NCBI GenBank assembly: GCA_010645155.1
Contig: CM021315.1
Coordinates: 3,984,928-4,048,927 of the forward strand
Origin: Tigriopus japonicus
Lineage: Eukaryota > Arthropoda > Copepoda > Harpacticoida > Harpacticidae
Reading direction: 5' to 3'
DNA length: 64,000 nucleotides
Shown here: positions 47,701 to 58,252 of the stretch, piece by piece
Layout of the letters: every line of letters begins with the position of its first letter
Position numbering within the stretch: the stretch's first letter is position 1
Position numbers and translations under genes: made by a program
Notes under the pieces: model-generated
The model's input: only the letters and a program-made list of their open reading frames with translations
Told to the model about the DNA's origin: nothing
Database searches by the model: none

Positions 47701-50700
47701 AAATCCTCTTTACTTGCAACCTCAGAGCATCTCCAAATCCTAAGGGTTCCAGGCTAGTTCGAACAAAAAAGTCCTCCTCTCTTCTTTTTCGGGCTCCTTT
47801 ACATTAGCCTTCAACGGGAATATATAGGAGAAATCGATCCTATAAGAACTTTTAAAGCATGGTTAGATAAATTTTCAAATATTAGATAACCCACAATTCA
47901 AGGGATGTCCAAATCTGACAACGTAACAGTGACTCGTTGGTAGACCAAATTTCGTTTAATTGTAAATTGTTTAGATTATTATATTTAGGATGTATTTGCT
48001 TATTTATTTGTTTACCTTGTAGCGGTAATAAACCACGCAACCAACCAAAAAAAAAAACTTTTAGAACCCTATGGAGGATTTTAACCCGAACTTAAAATTG
48101 ACGCCTGTAGACGGCAGGGAAGGTAAGGCAAGTACAGAGAAAAGCCTTGTGAGCTTAGTTCAAAGTGCTTGCATCCACTTTCACACCTATTGGCGAACTT
48201 TTTAAACTTGGATTAAAATCCTTCATCCAACCATTTCATGGTTTGGGTTATAACAATTGGGCAAAGTTGAAGACAGAGAAAGTATACCAATATTTCACAT
48301 GTTTTCAAAAGGAGTTGAACATCACAACTCAAGTCTTCTTTACTTATTCGAAGTACATCTTTGATGTACTTCATGGAATAACATGAGCATTAAACATAGA
48401 AAAAATAGAAAAACATAGAATTCGCATTCTGGCGAAAATATATGCTTTTGCATTTCTGATATTTCAGCGCCCAAAAGTGACCAAGTCTTTAGTCGTTCAT
48501 CGAAAGAAGGAACGGATTACATACAGTTCCCGTTCCTTTACCAAAAATGAGGAAGTTTTTCTTGCTGAATTCCGTTATTTAAACAGGAATGCCATTAGGA
48601 ATTACAAGTTACTTTTTTGAATGCAGGTATTCATTTTAATGGTAGTGAAATGTGCGAACATCTCAATACCAATAATTTACTTCTTAGTCAAAAAGAGGAT
48701 ATTTTCCTAACTTATTTATGGTGATGGACCGAAAGCGCGTTCTGCCGAAATTTCGGTTTTGGTTTCGGATAAATCTACCTATGCCCTATATGCACTATAA
48801 AGAATGGAGTTTGACAACAAATTCGAAAAAAAAAAATTGTCCAAAAATCTCCGAAATTTAAATTTCTCGATTTTTCAAAATTTACGACAACCCAACATCG
48901 AACACATGAACAATTTAATTTTTAAGATGGATTTTGCATTTATACAATTTTGTAGTAGGCTGCTTTCGGCTTTGGTTTCGGTTAAGCCCTCTTTCAACCG
49001 AAACTTTCGGTTTCGGTTATGAGCCCTTTCGGTCCATCAATAATTATTAGAGCAGACTAGAGCGCTATAATAAAAGAGTACGCGCATGCGCCATTTTGGT
49101 CCCAAGACGTCGGTTCCATTGTACTGTGGTTCTTGGGTTCGACCTGTTTGAGGCAACTTTACCTATGTACTATTTACTATCAAATTGACGCTCTTGATCT
49201 CAGCTTACCTTTGAAAGCATAATGTTTGACCTTTTTAGCCTTTGAAGGCCAAGACTGGCCAAAAACATGGGTGCCGGAAGATAACCTTCTCGTTCTCCAT
49301 AAACCTCGATGCGCGTTCAAGTCCAGTGCTGCTGTGAATTGACTCGGTAATGTCAGCTCTTGAAGAATCTCGTCGCTGATTTGCCTTGACTTTCTTACTT
49401 TTTAGGAAAACTAATTCTAACTGGATACGAAATTGATTGGTGAATATTTAGAACGTCAATTGAAGCCATTAGAGCGTTTTCCTTGTGCACATTATTGCAT
49501 TGTCATATGAAATGACTTTTTTGTTGAACAATTGTATGGCAGCCCTGGTGACGTTGCGCATTCGTAGCAGTCGTCAGGTTGACAGTGCTACAGACTGTTA
49601 TGCTTAACTTTGTAAAAAAAGTTTCGATATTTTGTACTCATAATATATACTAAAAAGCTTCTTTAGTTTCATGTAATAATTAGTGACAAAGTCAAAAATT
49701 AAAAGGTGAATTGCAAAAACTTTTTTAAATAGCTTCTGTCATATACATTATGAGTACAAAATATCAAAACTTTTTACTAACTTAGTCATAACAGTCTGTA
49801 CCAGAGTCAGTCTAACGACTGCCACGAATGCGCAACGTCACCAGGGCTGCCATACAATTGTTCAACAAAAAAAGTCATTTTACATAACAATGCAATAATG
49901 TGCACAAGGAAAACGCTCTAATGGCTTCAATTGACGTTCTAAATATTCACCAATCAATTTCGTATCTAGTTAGAATTAGTTTTCCTAAAATGTAAGAAAG
50001 TCAAGGCAAATCAGCGACGAGATTCTTCAAGAGCTGACATTACCGAGTCAATTCACAGCAGCACTGGGCTTGAACGCGCATCGAGGTTTAAGGAGAACGA
50101 GAAGGTTATCTTCCGGCACTCATGTTTTTGGCCCGTCTTGACCTTCAAAGGCTAAAAAGGTCAAACATTATGCTTTCAAAGGTAAGCTGAGATCAAGAGC
50201 GTCAATTTGATAGTAAATAGTACATAGGTAAAGTTGCCTCAAACAGGTCGAACCCAAGAACCACAGTACAATGGAACCGACGTCTTGGGACCAAAATGGC
50301 ACATGCGCGTACTCTTTTATTATAGCGCTCTAGAGCAGACAATATTAATTGCGAGTTTTTGTCCGAATAATTAAGTTTAGATTGCTCCCAAAACCCCAAA
50401 ATAATTGCAATAAATAAGGCCTTAAAGGTCTTTTTCGACGCCACTTAAACGAATGGGTAGTACCATAGAGGTCTATAGAGAGGCCATTGTCGTCATTTTG
50501 CCGTGCTTGTTGCTGAAACAGGCCAGAAGTTGTGTGAAAAGGCAAATAGTTCCAAAGATTATCGTGAAATACTTGCCCAAACAAGTGGAAGATCACAGTA
50601 CAAATGGAAGTGCGCAAGACATATTTTCAATGCCAAATCCTATAATTGCGTGAATTGATGCCTGTGAATCGAATTATTACCTTCATTGGGCACCTCAGCA

Positions 50701-53700
50701 TAATTTGGGAGAAGCAAAGCGTAGACAGGAGACCCTATGGCCAAAAAACTAATTTTTCAAAAATTTGCCTTCTACAAATACGTTTGTTTCGGCAAGTTTC
50801 AACTAGTTACTGATGATTAGGGCCCGGAAGTATATTTTTTAAAATATAAAATAATTTAAAAATATTTATCCGTTTTTCCTAATTTTTTTAAATATCAGAC
50901 TTTTTCAAAGAAAAAATAAATATTTTCTCGAGTATTTGATGCAGAAAAAAATTTCAGGCAAAATTGAGGAAAATAAATGAACGGCCAATGCTCAATACAG
51001 CTTACCCAAAATGAACCCAAAATATAAAAATCTCTACAAAATGACATTTGATCAAAGATTAGACATTCAAAACCAAATCTATTGTCATACACAAAAAAAA
51101 CTGCGCTATCTATTGAGGAAAACTGAAAATTGTATTTTTGAATCAGTTACATTCAAGTAGACCTCCAAAAACGGCCAAATGCATCAAATTCACCAAAAAC
51201 AAATTTGGGAAATGGGTGCACACAGACAAAAATGCCAAATAATGACCTTGTCAACAAAAATATTTCTTAAATATCCGGATTTTTTCAAATATCTTGGCCT
51301 TTTGAAGAAAATATATATAGGACATTTTGTCACTGTTTTGCAAGTATTTTTCCGGGCCCTACTGATGAAAAACGGCCCTTGCTGCTTACAATGAAATTTC
51401 AGGACCGGCCTGCTCCGGTATCTCCACTCTGGGACCTCTGTGGGTAGTACTCCTCAATGTGACCAACTCTGTTAGACCAAAAAGAACTAAAAACTTCTCA
51501 TTAAACGCAAATTTGGGGGCTAAAAAAGAGCTAATTTTAAAAAGGCCAAACACACTGGTACTTTTATGTTTTTGGACCTTATATAATTGGTAGTGTCTTT
51601 AAAGACATGGGAAAAGTTGGCTTTTAGAGATGTTTTTGTTAATTTCAATCGAAAAAGGCCAAGACAAAAAAGTTAATTGTGATGTAATGTTGTTGCCATT
51701 TGCATGTTACAGATAGAGCAATGATCATGAAAGACCTGGATGCCTCGGCTATGGGCAAAAGCCTTTTTTATACCTGGGCCGGTCAGAGAAAAATGAAATT
51801 TTACCCGCTGTTTGACCCGTTATTCAAAGCTCGCATGCTTAATTTCAGCTTGGTTGTATGAACTTCTTGTCAGTGGGAGTAGTTTGAAGCACAAACTAGC
51901 TCCAGACTTCTCAGTTCTAGCTAAGCAGACAGACGACGGCGACAGTTGTTTGATCCGTGACCTCTAGATGACTCAGTATTTTCCGAATTGACTCTGAGAA
52001 TCAAATTTCAAAAAGGATATCTGCGTTACAAACAAGTTAGCGCACTCTATGACGTTCCGTATGAAACCATCATTTTTTACAATGTTGTTAGGTAATCAAC
52101 AACCGCCCTCATAGAGGACGGTTTTGGAGACGTCAAAATTGAGATTTCTCTATCTATGGTTTGAAGCAAAGAGGAACATGTGCTTTTTCCATCAAACAAG
52201 TGCACCTAAAATTGTTCAAAAGGATAATTGGTGGAGGTTTTAGCCGGTACTAGTACGTGAATGAAAATTGTGAAAGTCTAGCCAAAAACTGGTATTTTTT
52301 GGCTTTAGCAGAAAGAGCGATGGTTTGGAGTACATGGCCCTGAAAATCCTACGTGGTTGCTAGAAAATGTCCAATTTTGAAGAAGCCTCATTTTGTTAAG
52401 ATAGAAAATCTGGCAACTTGAAAACTTGTGAAAAGGAGCCAAAAATTTCTAAAAATTGCAGAAAAAGAGCTAAAAATGGCAAAATAATTCAGGAGGTACT
52501 TTGCCTATAGGGCAAGTTTGCTCATCTTGAGGCTGTTGTAGATGATAAGTTGGCGGCACACAGACTCCAAAAATAAGTTTGTTTTGGTAAAAACAGCTGG
52601 TGCAAGTTTTGACGCAAAAGTGGGGCGAGAGAAAATGCCATTTTAATGATATTTTACTAGGAAGTAGGCAAAATAGTTTTTATCCTGGAAACGGAGCAAA
52701 TAATTAAAATCCCCCAAAATAGGCAAAATAAATAAAAATTATAATTTAATGGAAAAAATTGGAAACGTTTGCCCTACTTATTATGTATCATTTTGTAGTT
52801 CAGTTTTGACGGTCATGAGTTTGCGGGTTTTTTTTGGATTGGGTTGGGGACTTGTCAATCGTGCTATAAGGAATGAAATTTCTTGTAAAAAGAGTTAATC
52901 ATTAAGGTTATTGCACAAAATTACCATTTATTTGATACAAACGATTCCTCCAAAGAGCTTCATTTGATACTACGGGATTGAAGTTTATGTTTTCTGGGGA
53001 AGCTCTTACGCAACCGACACGCTAGTACGCACAGCTATTCTGGCTTCCTGACATAATAAGTGGTATGTTAAGCATGCGCCAAGGTGTGCTAGTAGCATTG
53101 ACTTGAAGTCAACTTTCAGTAAACCTTCTCACTATTTGACATTAACATGAGGTTTGATCGACGAGAAGCATGACTGGAAGCATGCAAAGAGGGAAGTTCT
53201 CCGGCGTCGTTGAAGCATTCCCATTCGAACACTTCAACGTCTAACCAAGGAACCAACTCTAAGCAAACTTCCTTTCAGTGTTTCTTCGTTTTCGCTGTCA
53301 AAAATTGCACGCCCCCTGATCTGTTCTTGTGCGCGGCAGGGTGGGCATTTGATTTTTGGACATTTTGTCCACCCCTGTCCAAAAGGTGTCCAAAAGTGTC
53401 CAAAAATAAGGCTGTCCAAAAATAGGAGTGTCCAAAAGTGTCCAAAAATAGTAATTCGAAAAAAATGGTTAAAAACATTTTTAGAATAACATTCTACAAA
53501 CTTTCTCTCCAAAATAAACGTCACTTGACGAAATCTAAGCAAGAATAAGTCAATTCAGCATAAGAAACTTACACTTAATACATTAAATGAGCCAATAACT
53601 TGAAGGCCAAACTGGACATTTGAACTTTCCACTCTTTTCATTTGACCACCGAGCATCGTCCAAAATGTGGGAAAGAATGATCGACTGAAGGAATGAACGA

Positions 53701-56153
53701 ACAAACGAATGTGAGACTGGGACTACTAATAACACGCTCACACCACACTTCATGTTAAACATGGTATGCGAGTACATTTTAAAGCTAATTGTGTCTTGAT
53801 TTGTGACAAGAGAAGGTTACTTAGTATTTTGATTTATATTCCAAAGTTTATCATTGTTGCAAGTGTTTCCCATCCAAGAGGCAAGAAGTCTTTTGACCTG
53901 ACTGTCCAAAAAATGTTAACTATAATAAAGCACACTCAAACTGATATCAGATTGCAATGTGGGTATTATAATGCTTTTGCCAAAGAATTAAAGCAGTGTT
54001 GTTTTACTATTAAAAAAGACAAGACTCTTGTTTACAGATGAGGAAATAAAATGTAAATCTTGAAACATTTTGAACAGTTACACACATTTTACCATATTGT
54101 ATAAACAAAACATTTATTTTTTTAACAATTTATTAACAAGTTATCATGGCAAAGTTTATTTCTCCAAGTAATGTTCCCATTAATAGAACTATTTTTGTTT
54201 AAGTACACAACCATGCATTCTTTAGAATTCAATTACTTATGTAGTGTAACTGGTTTTTTGTCTGATTTGTACAACTTTCTTTTACGTTTGTTGGACTTTT
54301 GGACACTTATGGACATCTTTTGGGGATTTTTGGACACCCTCTGGGGATTTTTGGACACCTTCTGGGTATTTTTGGACACTTTTGGACACTTTTGGACACT
54401 TTTGGACACTTTTGGACACTTTTGGACACTTTTGGACACTTTTGGACACTTTTGGACACTTTTGGACACTTTTGGACACTTTTGGACACTTTTGGACACT
54501 TTTGGACACTTTTGGACACTTTTGGACACTTTTGGACACTTTTGGACACTTTTGGACACTTTTGGACACTTTTGGACACTTTTGGACACTTTTGGACACT
54601 TTTGGACACTTTTGGACACTTTTGGACACTTTTGGACACTAGGGTGTCCAAAATGCTCTCGATGTCGAAAAATGCCCACCCTGGTGCGCGGGCTTGAAAA
54701 GGGTGCAAGAAAGAGACAAAAGGAGAAATGTGGGGTAGCTGAAATCAGGAGGTGACGGCTTTGAAAGCGGGCGAGCGAACGATCATCGATGTTCGGGAAT
54801 TTCAAGATTGAAAAGGACCGTCACATTCGAGAAAAGCCAAATCGATGGAGAAAATCAGGCAAGCACACTCTGAAGTAAACTTGCAAGTCAACCATCGACC
54901 TTTGCCATCATAGCATACGAGCTAATCTATGACATTGATTCATTACGATAAAAAATGTCAATAGATAAGAATTTCAAACGCAAATAGATTATTTTGGGTT
55001 GGTTGCAGATTGTTTATTGGCGCTACAAGAAATGGATTCCCTTGTAAATGAAGTTAATAATCATTAACGTTACTGCATGCAGTACCGCGAGAGAAAAGAT
55101 TGAACTCCTTGAGAGCATGTTCCACTCTTCCCTCTAAAATTAATGCACTGATTTCATGAACCAAAAATTGATGTCTTTTACTAACACCTTGCTTTTTCTT
55201 CATTTTTAGGGGACTAACGCACAAACCTGTTGTAGCGGGATGGGCTGCAATAACGATTTATTTCCAGGAACTTGTGGTGCCATCGGCAGGGTTTCATATT
55301 CAGCCGTAGAAAGTGGGTACGGATTCCTCGGTTGTGAGTGCAATGGAGTGACCAACTTACCTTACATTTGTGAAACGGCAGGTTGGATATGAAACATGGG
55401 ATAAAAGAGAAAGATAAGATTATGAATTAAAATCGTTTAAACCTGATCTCAGATACGGGGACCTTTGAATGTCCCGCCGAGGATGGGCTTTATGAATCGG
55501 CACCTTGTTCGAATATGTTCTTCAATTGCTTTGGAGGAATTCCTTACCAAGAGGTAAGAATCACAGAAATCTGGACAAGGCTAGTCGTGAGCAAAAAGAC
55601 TTCAAGTGGGATCAAAATTCTGAGAATGAGACTACGGTTTGTAATTTCCCGTTCAATTATATGTCGGAGTGAAAAGTGGTGGGCTCTCAGACTTAAGTAC
55701 TTGAAAGGGCATAAAATGAACCAGTTGGCCTTTTTTCTTCCAAAAAATACCAGAAGACCGTGTTATTCAGTTCGTGTAGGATAATGAAGTGAGCCATGAA
55801 AGAGCTTTGCTCTTGACCTTAATGTTTGATTGATAGGAAAAATTCCGCATTATGAAGCTACCATCTCATTACAGTGGTCTATGCACAGACATTAACTCAT
55901 GTAAAGGAAAGTTTGCTTGTATGATTCACACAAAAACGATCATTCTCGTTCAAATGACCAGAATTCATCTTTCAGTGGGTTCTCGTGTCAATCAAGGTTT
56001 CCAAAAACACATTTCAATTTTACTTTTTATTTTTCCCTTCAGTATTGCCCTGATGACATGGTTTACGACCAAGAAAATGGATATTGCAATTTTCCAGCTG
56101 ACACGCCTAGTTGTAATCCGGACACCACTACCTCTGCCAATGATAACCAATAA
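44680..56153 (+). CDS. Secreted C-type lectin-domain plus chitin-binding (ChtBD2) protein, six exons
   Basis: Predicted secreted carbohydrate- or chitin-binding protein, possibly in immunity, cuticle or gut lining. Join: 44680-44734, 46310-46479, 47247-47360, 55210-55381, 55453-55553, 56043-56153; 240 residues. Residues 1-18 form a signal peptide (MGTRVTCLILLAIIGFSN). The C-type lectin domain spans 20-168: CPSGFDYVAGKCY at the start, a third Cys at 47, WTDAEFLEDGLTW, and the end CECNGVTNLPYICE. No EPN/QPD or WND calcium-sugar motif is seen, so canonical sugar binding is doubtful. A peritrophin-A type domain follows with six Cys at 177, 189, 196, 206, 219 and 228, whose spacing fits ChtBD2. 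The tail is Thr/Asp/Asn rich. Phases agree at all junctions (1, 0, 0, 1, 0). The donor after exon 4 (GCAG|GTTGGA) is weak. Confidence 0.87.
45283..45930. repeat. Inverted repeat in lectin intron 1
   Basis: Arms 45283-45356 and 45857-45930 share CGCTTTTAAAAGTACSACGA and GTTGCGTGAGTGTATTTATC. Spacer about 500 bp. Probably a MITE; ends and duplication not resolved. Confidence 0.65.
45370..45458. repeat. Interstitial telomere-like (CCTAA)n
   Basis: Mostly pentamers ACCTA / ACCTG in a row (about 45370-45412 and 45430-45458), i.e. TTAGG on the other strand, the arthropod telomere repeat, with point changes. Interstitial, between the inverted arms above. Confidence 0.7.
46310..46479 (+). CDS. Lectin exon 2 (N-terminal half of CTLD)
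   Basis: Acceptor gacctatttcag. Completes Ala, then CPSGFDYVAGKCYKLGD, and on to HLWIIDSEEEFGNIMKHFF, a standard CTLD first half. Donor ATCC|GTAAGT, phase 0. Confidence 0.9.
47247..47360 (+). CDS. Lectin exon 3 (middle of CTLD)
   Basis: Acceptor ctttctttacag, donor GAGATG|GTAAGT, both phase 0. Contains QVWTDAEFLEDGLTWITTG, the usual WTD...W core of the domain. Confidence 0.88.
47543..47710. mobile_element. Small fold-back repeat, copy 1
   Basis: Arms GAGGAGTTTAAACCAAGCTT and, inverted, GAGGATTTTAAACCAAGCTT, continuing into AAATTCGC and AGATGGCG. A second, more diverged copy lies at 48070-48228. Confidence 0.65.
48018..48059 (+). mobile_element. SINE 3'-end fragment
   Basis: ACCTTGTAGCGGTAATAAAC and an AACCAACC-poly(A) tail, matching the end of the SINE at 63544-63734 (CCTTGTAGCGGTAGTAGAAA). 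Confidence 0.5.
48070..48228. mobile_element. Small fold-back repeat, copy 2
   Basis: GGAGGATTTTAACCCGAACTT at the left (48073 on) and AACTTGGATTAAAATCCTTC at the right, the same plan as the copy at 47543. Shares the centre GCAAGTACAGAGAAAAG. Confidence 0.6.
48719..49042. mobile_element. CCGAAA-family hAT MITE, diverged copy
   Basis: Ends TGGTGATGGACCGAAAG and, inverted, TATTGATGGACCGAAAG; interior matches 36111-36450 (CCCAACATCGAACACA, GAGCCCTTTCGGTCC). Target duplication eroded. Its right end lies 7 bp from the duplication of the next element. Confidence 0.72.
49058..50332. mobile_element. Giant fold-back element, 1,275 bp, hAT/P-like
   Basis: Two arms of about 590 bp, roughly 49058-49650 and 49740-50332, are near-identical inverted copies; the loop is under 100 bp. 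Ends TAGAGCGCTATAATAAAAGA on both strands. Flanked by a perfect 8-bp duplication GAGCAGAC (49050-49057 and 50333-50340). No transposase frame. A transcript through this intron could form a very long hairpin. Confidence 0.9.
50818..51361. mobile_element. hAT-like non-autonomous element, 544 bp
   Basis: TIRs TAGGGCCCGGAA at both ends; target duplication CTGATGAT (50810-50817) / CTGATGAA (51362-51369), 7 of 8. The interior is full of AAATATCCGGA / AAATATTT-like units. No ORF of note. Confidence 0.8.
53337..54683 (+). mobile_element. hAT-like non-autonomous element with expanded 10-bp array, 1,347 bp
   Basis: TIRs CAGGGTGGGCATTT at both ends. Perfect 8-bp duplication GTGCGCGG (53329-53336 and 54684-54691). 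Subterminal parts consist of TGTCCAAAA/TTTTGGACA units. An internal frame (53766-54041) is shared with the truncated copy at 43407 but is not recognised as transposase. Confidence 0.9.
54371..54640. repeat. 27 perfect copies of the 10-bp unit TTTGGACACT
   Basis: Exactly repeated without a mismatch over 270 bp. The truncated sister copy near 43440-43550 has only a few degenerate units. Since 10 is not a multiple of 3, all frames on both strands read through as 10-residue repeats. Confidence 0.98.
55210..55381 (+). CDS. Lectin exon 4 (C-terminal part of CTLD)
   Basis: Acceptor cttcatttttag. Reads GTNAQTCCSGMGCNNDLF and closes the domain with ECNGVTNLPYICETA. The donor GCAG|GTTGGA is sub-optimal but phase 1 fits exon 5. 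It is separated from exon 3 by a 7.8-kb intron full of transposon sequence. Confidence 0.86.
55453..55553 (+). CDS. Lectin exon 5 (first half of chitin-binding domain)
   Basis: Acceptor acctgatctcag. Completes Asp, then TGTFECPAEDGLYESAPCSN, with CFGGIPYQE at the end. Donor CAAGAG|GTAAGA, phase 0. Confidence 0.88.
56043..56153 (+). CDS. Lectin exon 6 (second half of chitin-binding domain, stop)
   Basis: Acceptor ttttcccttcag. Reads YCPDDMVYDQENGYCNFPAD, the classic CPxGxxYDxxxxxC end of ChtBD2, then a polar tail and TAA at 56151-56153. Confidence 0.9.
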   Translation, partial: YCPDDMVYDQENGYCNFPADTPSCNPDTTTSANDNQ

Positions 56154-56209
56154 CCAATCAATGCCAAACGAGACATTCAGTCTGTATTTCAAATTTGACC
56201 AACATTCCT

Positions 56210-56328
56210 GACCAACAGAGATGTTGGTCGGGGTAGTATAAATATAGAATATGGACCAGTTGTCACTTGCTCCGCTTAAAAGAGGAAGAGGCACCTTGAG
56301 GAACACTTAAAAGTGTTCCTCAAGGTGC
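56210..56328 (+). promoter_or_regulatory. Two hairpins in the probable lectin 3' UTR
   Basis: GACCAACA (56210-56217) pairs perfectly with TGTTGGTC (56222-56229). Further on, 56291-56328 is a perfect 18-bp stem with a 2-nt loop, left arm GCACCTTGAGGAACACTT. Both lie 57-175 nt after the stop. A likely poly(A) signal AATAAA occurs only at about 56673, so both could be transcribed. Their function is unknown. Confidence 0.55.
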
Positions 56329-57489
56329 TCATGAACCAATAGACAATGTGAAATGAATATATTGATGGAGCAATTTCACCCATAAGTCTGGACAAAACGA
56401 AAGGGTGGTAAAGACTGAAATTCAGTCAAATTTCATTGAACAATTGTCTTCTACGCTAGAGAAGCTCATGTGAAAGAAAGGCAGATATTGAGGCTCTAGC
56501 GCACAATTAGTCTACGGCACTACCCTCAATTTATTAGTGATGGGGGGCAAACAAGAGATTGGGCAAGCTGTACTGGCACAGTGCTTGGGCTTGCTGAAGC
56601 TTGGCATTGCTTGGGTGCTTGTACAAGTACTTTTCCCACCTAACAGGTTTGCCAAATTTGCTATGAACGAAGAATAAACTTGCCATCCGAATTTCACTAA
56701 ACCAGGCTGATTCAGCTAAATAGGGCCCATACCTTTGAAAGGATGTATTTTTAAGAAAATTACACACTTCAATTCTCTCACATGGGGAAATGCAAAATAT
56801 TTCGAGAATACTAAAAAAAGATTTGGCATTTTACTTTTTCATGCCGACAACTCTGAGTAAACGAGATTGTTCTAGAAGTGTGACTTCTAAATCTCGGTCT
56901 TGATTAGCCTCAAAAGTGCATTCATGTGTGGCCTAGAACCGAAACAAAAAAAACCATGGTTTTGCAAATGCTATCCAAATTGAAATATTTTTTTGTATCA
57001 CTTCCACTATTTATTGCTAAATTATTAAGGTCAAAAGATCATCGAAAATGCAACTTGACATTTTTTCTTCTAAGTCACACTGCAAGTATCTTAACTCTTC
57101 AAAGAGCAACTGCCGGCAACTGCATCTTCCGATGTTCCTTGAGCTTGCCAAGTGTATTGGTGTATTGCCCAAGTAATGCTTGTCAACAACTTGTTCTTGG
57201 GTGTCGTGTGATGACTCATTACTTGCCCAAGTCACATCACTACAATTTATAAGGAATTCTGGCCAAAAGATCTATCAATGGCATTGAGTCTCCGCCCGTA
57301 ACCGGAGTCTTTGGGGGAGAGGCCGTGTGTACTGTGGCGAGACTGATCGGTCAGCTGAAAGACCGAAAGACCAGAAAATCGTAAGACATGGAAGCCTCCG
57401 CTCAGGTGTTCAGCTGTGGATTGTTCATAAATCGAATTCCACTTAAGAAAATGACTGTTGTTTAAGAATGATTTAACAATCATGTAAGG
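56329..57489. other. No recognised gene downstream of the lectin gene
   Basis: Contains the likely lectin poly(A) signal near 56673. Nothing coding recognised. Confidence 0.4.
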
Positions 57490-58189
57490 ATGTCGTTTGA
57501 TGAACTTGAGCATGATACGTTACTCCATCAACGAGAAACAACGTTTGCAATTTTGCTACAGTCGCAATACATACGCGCAGAAACGAGAGAAAAAAATGAC
57601 CCTACAATCGTTCTTTTCGACGATTGTAGGTGTAAATGTTCGGTCGGAAGAGCGCGCAATGCTCTATACGTATGCTTCTAATTACTCTAAATGCAATACA
57701 TCTCAGTTGATCAAGTTGAAATAAAGCATGTGAGCTTGATATTACCAGCAGGACAAGTGGTTAAGCTAGATTTTCCTGTGTGGCATAGAATAAAAAAAAA
57801 TGGCGTTTACCAGTAGCCGAGGCATCCAGGTCTTTAGTGATCCTTGGCTATAGTTTCTGGAGAGCAAAGACGTATGATATTCCATACATGCCTAATTCCA
57901 ACATTTACCACAAAACCAAACAGCACATGCTGAACAAACCCTACGAGCTGAAGAAAAAAGTAATTTTATTAGCGGAACTGAAGTGGCAAAGAAGTATTTA
58001 CTCGGCAAAGATAGCTTCAAGGTGCTCGCCGTAAAACCGGAGAACCTCTTTCAAATTATCAATAACGTTAGTAGATCGAATGTGAGCTATCAAGGATTCG
58101 TCTGGCTGCTTGATGACATGAGAAAGCAACTACAAAGCGATTTGAGTTTGAATGCCAACCCTTCAGGAGATAAATTTTACAAAAGATAA
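57490..58189 (+). pseudogene. Possible decayed coding region, unrecognised
   Basis: Overlapping coding-like segments in shifted frames: one starts MSFDELEHDTLLHQRETTFA, the next holds GYSFWRAKTYDIPYMPNSN, and then a frame change leads to KVLAVKPENLFQIINNV and FVWLLDDMRKQLQ, ending at TAA 58187-58189. The frame breaks suggest an inactivated gene, perhaps from a transposon, but the family is not recognised. Confidence 0.25.
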
Positions 58190-58252
58190 AGGAAATACAA
58201 ACAATTTCTTCTCTCGCAAGAAATATTTACGAAGCAATCAAAATTTGGGAAT

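Larger units (their letters stand above)
47361..55209 (+). other. Lectin intron 3, dominated by transposon sequence
   Basis: 7,849 bp between two phase-0 splice sites. It holds at least six delimited elements (two small fold-backs, a SINE fragment, a CCGAAA MITE, the 1,275-bp fold-back, a TAGGGCCC element, a CAGGGTGGGC element). 51370-53330 shows only diverged AT-rich repeats and no recognised exon. Confidence 0.6.

Noticed and set aside
52508..52776. TIR element with ends TAGGGCAA
   Set aside because: Only 8 bases match and the flanks (TTTGCCTA, CTTATTAT) are not a duplication.
54371..54640. CRISPR-like array
   Set aside because: The units are contiguous without spacers and the genome is eukaryotic.
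54171..54805. Several long overlapping frames (up to 194 codons) on both strands
   Set aside because: They are produced by the 10-bp tandem repeat, which lacks stops in every frame; the repeated FGHFWTLLDT or KSVQKCPKVS peptides are not evidence of a gene.
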